The notes under the pieces: model-generated
What the model saw: only the letters and a program-made list of their open reading frames with translations
What the model was told of the DNA's origin: nothing
Databases searched by the model: none
Shown here: positions 29,901-36,236 of the stretch, piece by piece
Layout of the letters: every line of letters begins with the position of its first letter
How positions within the stretch are numbered: position 1 is the stretch's first letter
Assembly: GCA_949710005.1 (NCBI GenBank)
Contig: OX453286.1
Span: 5,398,701 to 5,462,700, forward strand
DNA from: Ricordea florida
Taxonomy: Eukaryota > Cnidaria > Anthozoa > Corallimorpharia > Ricordeidae
Direction of reading: 5' to 3'
DNA: 64,000 nucleotides
Position numbers and translations under genes: made by a program

Positions 29901-30551
29901 CTGTGACAATGAAGGTGCTCAGTTGTAAGGGCCTGGCAAGTTTTATCTGTGGATTCAATTCCTGTCCACTGACACTCCATAAGTTCTTTGTCATCTTGCC
30001 TATTTGCAAAAATGCATTATATAAACAAATCAACAAAAATACAGTATCAAAAGCCAGTGTTAACACAAACTCTCCTTAAGGGCTTGGAGCATAACTGTCC
30101 TATGTCAAATTTTGGATATTTTTTTTGCCAAAAATTGGATAATTCTTTGCATGTGGCCCAGGATTAACTAAAAACATATCCCTGGTTTTTTTTTTCTTTT
30201 TTCAACTGTTTTCTTTTTTTGGCCATTTCTTCTTATTTTTCATGTAGTAACAGCAAAAAAAGTGTGCTAGAATCTCTTCACAGGTCATTGTTGTTGATCA
30301 TTGTTTTAAATTCACATGACCTACATTTACTACTGTGCATTGATATAAACCCTGAGAAACTTAATGCTCATAAATAAGAACTACCTTTCATACATTTTTT
30401 TTTTATTGGGACCTTAAGTGTTGAACACATTCAGCCACTACACCTATCTACCTCCAAGGCCATCAAAAGATTTTCCAAAGCAGGAGAATGTAAGAGAGTA
30501 GACAGCACATTGGAGCAATACTAGTGCAGTACTTTGTTTTTCTATATCTCA

Positions 30552-30590
<39 letters not shown>

Positions 30591-33122
30591 CTTTTTTGGA
30601 AAAGCTGCAAACCCAACAAGTCTCAGCCATCACAAACATAAAAGGGTGTGTTTTTTGGTATGATCCGTTTTTGGATTTGTGATTCGAGATCACACGGGTC
30701 ATGGCGCATCAAAGAAACCGATGAATCCACACCGAACAAGGATTCATCGGTTCCTTTGATGTGACATGATCCTTGTGATCTCGGATCACAAATCCAAAAA
30801 CGGATCATACCAAAAAACGCACCCAAAGTGCTGCCAGACCCCCACACTGTACACTGTACCTTCCCAGGAGAAACTTACAGGTGATGTCAGTTTTGTTCCA
30901 GTTTGAGCAGTTGCTGTATAGGGGCTTTTCATCGGCAAAGACTGTTTGAGTGGTGATGGTGGTTCACGCTTTATACCTGAGTTCATATGTGGCTTGTAAG
31001 GGCTGACATCAGGCTTTGGCTTTGGTTTGGATGGACTCTGCATTCTTTGAAAAAATCAACAGATTGATGCATTTATGTAATAATAATAATTAGACCTGTG
31101 TTAACCTTCAAAAATACATTAGCCACCAAACAAAACACAGCCTGGTCCTACAGAAATGGTCTTCTCCTGAAAAATTCTTTACATCCCATTATCCATGAGG
31201 ATCTCCAGTAGATTTTCAGGATCCAGAATTTGGCCTTTTCAAGTCTGTGATTCAGGACTGGCTGGTAAAATGTTCGGGACATGGAATGAAGGAATTGAAA
31301 AGCCATGTTCCGGACTGTTGTACATTTCATGCAGAACCAACAAAAAAGATAGCTTCGAATCTCAGCACAGTTCATGACTGGTGAGAATTTGGAATGATTT
31401 CCACACAGCTCCCTACTTTATTATGCATGCTGTAGCCATATTGTATCATTCTGCAATAACAAAAAATGTTTACATGTGAACAATTCATCTGATGCATGCA
31501 TAATGAAGTAGGGACCAGTGCGGAAATCTTGCCGAGAATTTTCCTAAATTCTTAAGACCTGAATCCAAAGCCATGTATTGATATCAACGGAAGAAACTTA
31601 CAGAGCTAAACGGCTTCAGTTAAGTCCAGTAGACTAATCTACTCAGCCCTCCCTCAGATGGGTAACGTTTGTCACCATTCACCCCAGTAACCTAATTTCG
31701 CACGGTCAATGAGTACACTCGGAAACAAAATGTCCGCCAGTTTGAGTAAAACTACCGGGCCTACCTTTCAACTTGCTGCACCCGCCAACAAAATCAAATC
31801 CAAATGCAAAAGGAGAAAAAGAAAAAGAACAAGAGGTTACAAGCGTTAACACTTCGTGGTAAACAACAGCACAGAGACGAATCAGAAATTCACGTTGTCG
31901 TCTCCGCGCCTCACATATGCCGGAAGGATTTGATGTCGAGTTTTGAAGGAATCTACTTACACGTGATGGCGAGGATAGCTTGATCTTTTTCTTGTCTGGG
32001 CCTGTAGAAGAAAGGAGAGACAAGTAAATCTGATTGATTCCAAGCGATTGCAGTCTGCAGTTCCCACAGGAGTACGAACGATACCAATGTGAAGGCTTGT
32101 ATATTTCGATGAATCGACTACCACTCGATCTTTAACTACTGTACAATGCAAACAAGAAAGAATAAGGATTTATACACGGACATGACCTGAGAAGAGTTTG
32201 TGTATAAACTTTTAACTTAGCCAAAACGAAGTGAACGATCGCCTCGTTATAAATCCTGTGTCTTTCCTTAAAGTGCATTATTGAAATAGACATGAAATCT
32301 ACAAACACGCTGTAATATTTCCGAAATCGACCACACTTTTATTCGTGTCGTTTTACTGTATTTCTCTGCTCAGACTTTCTCGTCTCAAAGAAATTTCGTT
32401 CACTAGTGATGCAAAAAGTCGTTGTCGACGTCAACGAAAGTAAAAGCAGCGAATTTTCGTCAGCGGAAGAAATGAATAGTTTGCATTCCACGCAGAAGAG
32501 CAATTAAAGATTATCACATGTGCTTCACTAATATAAAGACAAATTCAAACCCCTTCGATTGCACTGCTGAGGGAAAGAAATCTAGCTGTCTGAACTTGCA
32601 AATAGTAAGATTTCTTAATAAAACGCAAATGTGATATCAGTGTTAACGATAACAAGACAGGACTAAAAGCCAGAGTGATTTCAATAATCGGTCGTCGAAA
32701 CGTTGGGAGATTGAATAAGCAGCGAGCAACCATACCTTCATTCCGTGTTCGCTTTTGTTGTCTCTGCGCCTAAAATTGAATGAAATCACACGCTAAGCCA
32801 AAATAAATCATAAAAGCAGACCCAAAAATAAATGTATTTCACCAAGACAAGCTAATTTACACGCAATAACGATACGAAGAAACCTTCACCGATCCTCTAC
32901 TTACCAACGGAACGCTATCACCTTCGGATAAAGTCTCTTCCTTCCCCTTCGCCGACTGCAAGAAGAAATATTGGTTTAGACACAAAGAATCCAACGAGGC
33001 ACGGACCAAAAAATTCGAAACAGTCTACGATAAAATTCCACAAAGAAAATCTAATCAAAGTCCCTGCCAAATGTACTTACATTTGCTTTGGGGGAGAGAT
33101 ATGGGGAGGTTTCTCCGTTCAT
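1309..33122 (-). CDS. DNA topoisomerase I, type IB (29 exons)
   Basis: This gene encodes nuclear type IB DNA topoisomerase, which nicks one strand through a 3'-phosphotyrosine, lets the duplex rotate and reseals it during replication and transcription. I placed 29 exons on the minus strand, each bounded by GT/AG signals, running from an ATG at 33122-33120 to a TGA at 1311-1309. Domain order is a Lys/Ser/Asp-rich N-terminal tail, the conserved core, a coiled-coil linker and the C-terminal catalytic domain. Catalytic signatures are present: GKDS, NRANR, CNHQ and the SKLNY box with the active-site tyrosine. The core exons follow the known animal protein with no missing block. Exon junctions were read by eye, so individual ends may be off by a few bases. 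Introns are full of repeats but none interrupts an exon. I regard it as functional. Confidence 0.93.
1865..2650 (+). mobile_element. tRNA-derived SINE (family B) with tandem 3' units and a nested MITE
   Basis: The left part resembles a tRNA-derived SINE head, with GGAGTTC... and a degenerate B box near 1922. It is shared with the copy at 12643-13190. The right part (2258-2640) is about three tandem units of roughly 120 bp starting ATAATGCTGGGGGT and containing CTCCTGTGGCACC. The body is interrupted near 1996-2231 by a short inverted-repeat element with ends GGCCGGGTTGTTCGAA and TTCGAACAACCGGCC. Confidence 0.6.
1996..2231. mobile_element. MITE nested in SINE B
   Basis: Terminal inverted repeats of about 15 bp begin GGCCGGGTTGTTCGAA and end TTCGAACAACCGGCC. 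A second inner pair is AGGGTTTAA and TTAACCCT. Comparison with the uninterrupted SINE copy at 12745-12770 shows it splits the SINE body. No clean target-site duplication is visible, so the superfamily is not assigned. Confidence 0.55.
3062..3306. mobile_element. MITE with 8-bp target duplication
   Basis: Ends are GGTAACTACTTGGTGTA and its exact reverse complement. The 8-bp target duplication GAAAGGAC is found at 3054-3061 and 3307-3314. An 8-bp duplication fits hAT, P or Merlin superfamilies. The terminus is related to that of the MITE at 37056-37159, so both may be moved by the same transposase. Confidence 0.8.
3546..3845. repeat. Dispersed repeat, copy 1 (see 27345)
   Basis: This segment contains CTTGAGTAC in inverted arrangement, then CCCGTGGGCC and AATTCGAGGATTTAGGATT. 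The same order recurs in diverged form at 27345-27645. No coding capacity was recognised. It is likely a non-autonomous DNA transposon. Confidence 0.5.
4367..4735 (+). mobile_element. tRNA-derived SINE (family A)
   Basis: The head has a tRNA-like A box (TTAGCTCAGTTGG, 4373-4385) and B box (GTTCAAACC, 4418-4426), which are internal RNA polymerase III promoter elements. The acceptor and T stems do not pair properly, so it is not a functional tRNA. The body matches the reverse-oriented copy at 56350-56847, including the stretch around TGACATCAGCATATGGTTAG. It sits in a topoisomerase I intron. Confidence 0.8.
4845..5290 (-). repeat. ~105-bp satellite block 1
   Basis: About four diverged tandem units each contain a palindromic GTACTGTACTGTGGTA-type core, TTGTTTTACTATACA, TTTTTCATCTGTGGATC and CATGCAGTGTGACCATTCTT. 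Related blocks occur at 16385-16810, 58855-59185, 61800-62128 and 63022-63240. No protein is encoded. Confidence 0.75.
5868..6210. mobile_element. Palindromic AT-rich MITE with TA microsatellite
   Basis: A (TA)n run at about 5868-5893 is followed by a segment whose ends pair imperfectly (TTTAGTATAAA near 5896, then AATAATTGTTAAATATA near 6188-6205). An internal perfect hairpin lies near 6110-6175, built from GATTCTCGGTGAATATTCACC and its complement. The motif GCGCGCTCTGATTGGTT is shared with the repeat at 26300. Confidence 0.55.
6275..19396 (-). CDS. Topoisomerase I core-domain exons
   Basis: Fourteen exons were placed: 19342-19396, 19047-19107, 17789-17823, 16903-17070, 15592-15821, 14215-14278, 13570-13650, 12423-12467, 11130-11200, 10081-10108, 9506-9587, 8493-8593, 7731-7799 and 6275-6466. 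Together they read through the whole DNA-clamping core of type IB topoisomerase. Landmarks are [25 protein letters not shown] with the following [32 protein letters not shown] (a catalytic arginine), EFDFLGKDS (a catalytic lysine), [11 protein letters not shown] and [14 protein letters not shown] (catalytic Arg and His). Split codons match across the junctions checked, for example the Glu codon between 15592 and 14278. The 28-bp exon 10081-10108 is very small but is needed to complete [10 protein letters not shown]. Confidence 0.93.
7095..7120. repeat. (ATT)n microsatellite
   Basis: A short imperfect ATT run lies in an intron. A longer perfect run lies at 7516-7557 and a GAT run at 7281-7298. 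Confidence 0.7.
7516..7557. repeat. (ATT)n microsatellite
   Basis: Fourteen or so ATT units lie in a topoisomerase I intron. The open frame through it is a low-complexity artefact. Confidence 0.9.
8731..8864. mobile_element. Short inverted-repeat element (MITE)
   Basis: The left end TTCTCGCAATCTGATTGGTT pairs with the right end AATCAGATTGCGAGA. The interior is non-coding. The same CAATCTGATTGG terminus appears in fragments near 9335, 15330 and 63505. Confidence 0.55.
9092..9175. mobile_element. Penelope terminal-repeat remnant
   Basis: It contains AAACACAAGAAATTGG, AATCAAACAAGTTGAT and two inverted GGTATAACT segments. These match, in reverse, the end of the Penelope element at 62129-63026. 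Confidence 0.45.
9179..9308. mobile_element. Palindromic MITE, family GTTGT-CCTTGGTTCAAAT, copy 1
   Basis: The arms GTTGTAGTTCAA...CCTTGGTTCAAATTT and AAATTTGAACCAAGG...TTGAACTACAAC pair over roughly 45 bp each. Flanking TATA repeats suggest a TA-rich target duplication. Close relatives lie at 17352-17484 and 19801-19932. Confidence 0.75.
10222..10593. mobile_element. MITE with ~25-bp inverted ends
   Basis: The left end is ACCCCGTTTGTATGGAGAAAAG and the right end is CTTTTCTCTAATACAAACAGG followed by GCC. They pair with a few mismatches. The interior carries no coding signature. Confidence 0.6.
10776..10828. repeat. Poly-C plus (CA)n microsatellite
   Basis: A run of about 13 C residues precedes an uninterrupted CA repeat to about 10828, within an intron. 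Confidence 0.9.
12150..12390. repeat. (GAT/GAC)n compound microsatellite
   Basis: About 240 bp of GAT, GAC, GATAAT and GAA triplets ends some 30 bp from the donor of topoisomerase exon 12423-12467. Long open frames in several directions here are pure low-complexity artefacts. Confidence 0.9.
12576..12642 (-). mobile_element. Penelope terminal repeat, left half
   Basis: TTATCAAACGGTTTGATCAAGTTAG, then a CACTGTAAG segment and ACGTTTCGAG, follow the reverse complement of the Penelope 3' region. The copy is split by SINE B and resumes at about 13190. Confidence 0.5.
12643..13190 (+). mobile_element. tRNA-derived SINE (family B), second copy
   Basis: The head CACGGTAGTGTAGTCGTTAG followed by GGAGTTCGAGTCCTGG resembles tRNA A and B boxes. 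The tail holds about three nearly identical units of roughly 120 bp starting GATATAATGCTGGGGGT. It splits a Penelope-derived repeat, whose halves flank it at 12576-12642 and 13190-13450. Confidence 0.65.
13190..13450 (-). mobile_element. Penelope terminal repeat, right half
   Basis: It begins with ACGTTTGTAGCGTTAGTCCTT and later has TTTCAATTTCCCACTGACGC and AGCACCGG, matching the terminal sequence of the Penelope copies at 55868-56146 and 62880-63026. Confidence 0.5.
15297..15490. repeat. CTAGTAGATTTTTACTAA direct and inverted repeats
   Basis: Two copies of ACTAGTAGATTTTTACTAA lie 60 bp apart, followed by an inverted TAGTTGATTTCTACTAACAA and AATTGTTAATTAGTAGGA. It looks like a decayed non-autonomous DNA transposon. 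Confidence 0.4.
16150..16360. repeat. (AAT)n microsatellites
   Basis: Three AAT-rich runs lie at about 16165-16195, 16262-16300 and 16321-16360. The open frame across them is a low-complexity artefact. Confidence 0.85.
16385..16810 (-). repeat. ~105-bp satellite block 2
   Basis: Four or so tandem units of the satellite described at 4845 follow each other, in the same orientation as block 1 and opposite to the blocks at 58855 and beyond. Confidence 0.75.
17352..17484. mobile_element. Palindromic MITE, family GTTGT-CCTTGGTTCAAAT, copy 2
   Basis: Arms TGTTGTGGTTCAATTTTATC and its near complement enclose CCTTGGTTCAAATTTTATTT. The flanks read TTTA on both sides, a possible target duplication. 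Confidence 0.75.
19801..19932. mobile_element. Palindromic MITE, family GTTGT-CCTTGGTTCAAAT, copy 3
   Basis: It has the same arrangement as the copies at 9179 and 17352, with GTTGTGGTTCAGTTTCATCC paired to its diverged complement ending CCACAAC. Confidence 0.75.
20294..33122 (-). CDS. Topoisomerase I N-terminal tail exons
   Basis: Eleven exons were placed: 33081-33122 (start, [14 protein letters not shown]), 32905-32955, 32736-32769, 31961-32001, 30879-31037, 29791-29838, 26986-27217, 22900-22981, 21415-21478, 21011-21112 and 20294-20343. They encode a low-complexity Lys/Ser/Pro/Asp/Glu tail, as expected for the unstructured, nucleolar-targeting N-terminus of eukaryotic topoisomerase I. Several exons end in an acidic module followed by Pro-Leu and a split valine codon (SDDEPL, DDIPL, GDSVPL), suggesting exon duplication. 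The large exon 26986-27217 is a run of Lys-rich repeats. Tail sequence is poorly conserved between animals, so these exons rest on splice sites and composition, and one or more may be alternative or missed. Confidence 0.75.
21527..22160. mobile_element. ~640-bp dispersed element, copy 1
   Basis: It starts near TCTACAGCCCCTGGATATGAG and ends near GTGGAATAATTGTTAAATAT. The copy at 26300-26976 has the same order of landmarks, including GGTTCCCTACTCA, TAAGTATGGGATGAAATTATT-like DNA and AACAACATGGTTCTGTT. No intact protein was recognised. It is likely a non-autonomous DNA transposon. Confidence 0.6.
24030..24096. mobile_element. 67-bp hairpin MITE with 9-bp target duplication
   Basis: The arms CGTTCCCAGGGTCCTCTCCT and its near-exact complement fold around a short G/C loop. 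The 9-bp sequence AGCTAAACT occurs on both sides (24021-24029 and 24097-24105). It is a very small element in a topoisomerase I intron. Confidence 0.75.
26300..26976. mobile_element. ~680-bp dispersed element, copy 2
   Basis: This is a diverged copy of 21527-22160. It contains an extra hairpin near its right end (TATAGCCAACTCGGCGCTACG region). Its end lies about ten bases from the splice donor of topoisomerase exon 26986-27217. Confidence 0.6.
27345..27645. repeat. Dispersed repeat, copy 2 (see 3546)
   Basis: It shares GGTCTTGAGTAC, CCCATATAGATCGACCTA, GTGGGCCCCATCGT and TTCAAGGATTTAGGATTTCGG with the copy at 3546-3845, in the same order. Confidence 0.5.
30553..30590. repeat. (GT)n microsatellite
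   Basis: An uninterrupted GT run lies in an intron of topoisomerase I. Confidence 0.9.
30644..30824. mobile_element. Palindromic MITE with ~80-bp arms
   Basis: The left arm starts GGGTGTGTTTTTTGGTATGA and the right arm ends TCATACCAAAAAACGCACCC. The arms pair almost fully to a centre near 30733. It is non-coding and can form a long hairpin. It lies about 55 bp from the donor of exon 30879-31037. Confidence 0.75.
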
Positions 33123-34831
33123 TCCGGCTAAAATTGGGCGAAAATTTTCTAAGTGTCGCTTCCCAACGCAAGCAAAGGACAAAGAAAACGTAAGTCTCCT
33201 CCAGAGGCTACCACGCAGGCGTCATATCACGTGACCAAATCATTTCCTTTACCCCAGGGAGGGGTAGGGGGTCATTTATTGCCTTCTATTACCCTGGATT
33301 TGTGGGTTTCTAAGAAAAGCAAGTTCGTCCACATTTGTTTTTATTTATTTAAATTTTTTACGTAATCTAACAAGCCTAACATAAGCTTGACTTCATGTTT
33401 TGGATGTGCCCTAACTATGGCAAAATATCCAATGGTCGAGGAGCAGAAGTTGAGGAGCCAATCGCCGTGCGAGAAAAAAAATGTATACCAGGTAGGAACT
33501 CGAACCATCTAAGTAAGGTCCTTTATTTAATAGGAGGTCGTGCAATACTGCTGTGTACATATTCATGAGTTAATTGATATTTTTCCGAGCTTAACGATAA
33601 AGGAAAAACTGACAGTAAGAAATGCCTAACCCTATTAAACGAAGTTCTGTTTGATAAATTGTTAACGGCATTTAGAAGAGGATATTCCTAAAAAAAGGAT
33701 ATATAGGGTTCGTTGTTTTAGCGCGTCGGGAAGAGGAGATCACATTCCAAATTTCTAAGTTGTATTATTATTACCAGCGATCACCTTCATCTATTAACCT
33801 GTAGCATTTTACTTAAGGTTTAAAAATTAAACTCTCTTCGTTCGACGGTGTGGAGAAAAGTGGCTGATCTACGCGGCCACGCCTTGAGAGTTGTCAATGT
33901 GCGCGGTTGTTCGGTAGTGGCTAACTGCATAAGGTATTAAATCTGAAGTCAGGCGTCTGGCTCAATTCAATAAAACTTTTCCAAGTGTTATCTAAAAAGT
34001 GTAGTATTATTTTTAGAGTTTGTAAACAATAAGTACATTCGTGAATTGCACTTGCAATAGTTTTTATTGAACTGATCCAGTAGCCCTTGACTGACCCCTG
34101 CCGGGTGTTTGTCACACTCCAAAGCAGGGACCCCCTTTTTGCGAAATATTCTTATCTTGGAAATTCAATGAATTAAATTCTGGCTTTGCTTCGGTCTCAA
34201 TATGCCATGATGTTACAAAAATAATGATTTCCTTCAGATTCCTTGCCGATTGGCTATATAATCTTTTCTCGGCCAATTTTTCAGCTTAAACTGTACGTTT
34301 CTTATATATTAATTCCCAAACCATTTTCCAGCACGACACAGAAACCTAATGGTGGTGTAAGGTTTCCTTCACAAAGCATGCGCCATTTATATATAAGGGC
34401 CAACTTTTTCCGAGTCAATTCCGAGGGATTTTTGTCTTATTTCGACCATGATTTCCGAAAACGTCCCAGTGACTTCGGAGGATTTCCGACATTTTTCCAA
34501 ACTCACTTCCGTGCGTCTGACCAAAAGTGACCAAAGATGTTTCGATGACCATCGGACACTTCCGAAGCTATCACCAGCTTTTCTGATGGCTTTCTAACTC
34601 GACAATTTCAGCGTGCTGTGATACAGTTAGGACGACTGGAAAGGGTAATGGGCTAGTGAACATGGCTCATGTCTTAATCATTCATCCAACAAAACGATCC
34701 TTATATTACTTGGGCTTCTGTAGGAATGCCCGAGTTTCTTAAATGGACTCCGTTTTTCTTCTTCAAATGTACAAATAGCTCTCTTGTATGTACGGCGCAT
34801 GCGTGAGGTTTTGTTTTGCAGGAACCGTGAC

Positions 34832-35083
34832 TAATGCCGCGCTCACACCAACTAAACTTGTTTAGTTAAACTAGGTTTTGACATTTTTACAACCTCCTCC
34901 CTAACGATTTAAGTCTAATTAACAAATAATGAGAAAAAGAGTCTAACAGTGATTCATTAGAAATAACTTTCAAGTCATCAGAGAATTTACAGAGAGCTGT
35001 TTTGCGCAAAGGGATTCCAAACCATGTTTAACTAATAAAACAGCTTTTAAACATGTTTAAGCTCCGGTGTGAACGCGGCATAA
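34832..35083. mobile_element. MITE with TAATGCCGCGCTCACACC ends
   Basis: The left end TAATGCCGCGCTCACACC pairs with the right GGTGTGAACGCGGCATA, and inner TAAACTTGTTTA and TAAACATGTTTAA segments extend the pairing. It is non-coding. Confidence 0.7.
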
Positions 35084-35544
35084 GAAACCTGGCCCAATCT
35101 ACATTCCAAGTGCACTTTTACTGTGCTATGTTTTCCTTGCCTAGGTTGATGACACTTTCGACTTTCCCTCTAAAACTTGCAAGCCAGAAAGAGGATATCA
35201 AAGAGTGCGACAAATAACGTGTTTTATTTGCAAATAACATCAGTTGACATTCATAAAAATTGTTGAGCACTAAATGCCTTATCTGCGGAGGCTCTAAAGA
35301 ACTACATGAAGAAGAAAAAGCAAATTAGCACGAGCGACGTTTGCAGTATCACATGTTAATATTGAAAGAACTAATTCTGCTCTGCGTGGCTGAGCTCGAA
35401 GTCTTCAGCTGTTGTGTTTAAGTTGGGAAGACCGGGATTGCGCAGCGATGCGTAGTTTCATCTTTAATGTTTTTTAATTGGTATAATTACGCGTGGTAAT
35501 AGACAAGCATTATGTCTGTTATGCACCTATCAATGTTAAGCTGG

Positions 35545-35810
35545 CGGGGGGGGGGGGAGTCAGGGCATGGGGTGGGGATTTGACATTTTTGAAAAATTTG
35601 CTGTCAAATTCCCTGCCCACGGGCAAATCATCCCAGTCAAATGCAACCAAATCTCCCCGCCCCGGACTGCACATCGCTGTCAAATATCCCAAGGCTGGCA
35701 AAGAAAGATTCAAATATTCCCTCCCCGGGAGAACAAGGTCAGTGAAATACCCTACCCCAGGGCCAACAAAGACAATCAAATCCCCACCCCATGCCCTGAC
35801 TCCTCCCCCC
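35545..35810. mobile_element. MITE with G-rich 33-bp inverted ends
   Basis: The left end GGGGAGTCAGGGCATGGGGT pairs with the right ACCCCATGCCCTGACTCC. Interior clusters of CAAAT and CCCC are repetitive. Open frames through it on both strands are by-products of the inverted repeat. Confidence 0.7.
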
Positions 35811-36167
35811 ATTGCTATTAGAAAATAAAAAGTCAGAAAAAAAGAAACCGTCATCAAAAAATAAATTTTAAAAAGAAAATTGATAATTGTCGGTAGAAAG
35901 CTGATCCTGCAATGGAATCATCAGAACACGCACACGCAGGCGGTATATCGACCCGGTAAGAAGCAAACTACTAACATGCGCATGCGCGAGATATAAAACC
36001 CCAAGATCAAGAAGTTTCACATAAAAATCAAGAATAATTATTCACCTTTGTATTGGATAAACTAGTTATACGCGCATTCAGGTAAATAGGGAAAAAAGCT
36101 TGGTGGACTAGTTTGTCACAAATTATGGGTTGCACTCGACACTGGCGTCTTCAGAGTGACTGCAGTC

Positions 36168-36173
36168 TTTATT
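36168..36173 (-). terminator. Polyadenylation signal of the lectin/EGF gene
   Basis: AATAAA on the minus strand lies about 20 bp beyond the proposed stop codon at 36190, as expected for the end of a short 3' untranslated region. Confidence 0.5.
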
Positions 36174-36189
36174 TCCCCATCATCGGTGT

Positions 36190-36236
36190 TCACCACTCGT
36201 GATCAGGATACCACGGCCACGGCCACGGCCCTAGAT
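36190..36236 (-). CDS. Terminal exon of the lectin/EGF gene
   Basis: After an acceptor CTTTGCAG, the exon reads in the same phase as the EGF exons. It encodes [15 protein letters not shown] and then TGA. A polyadenylation signal follows. The Trp-Pro repeat is unusual. The call rests on the matching splice phase and the poly(A) signal, not on homology. Confidence 0.5.

Larger units (their letters stand above)
33123..36150. other. Intergenic region between the two host genes
   Basis: This spacer separates the start of topoisomerase I from the 3' end of the lectin/EGF gene, both on the minus strand, so it should hold the topoisomerase I promoter. I see no exon, tRNA or recognisable gene in it. 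Two inverted-repeat elements (34832-35083 and 35545-35810) are the only clear structures. Confidence 0.55.

Noticed and set aside
35493..35857. Gly/Pro-rich proteins on both strands
   Set aside because: They follow from the inverted G-rich and C-rich ends of a MITE; no family signature is present.
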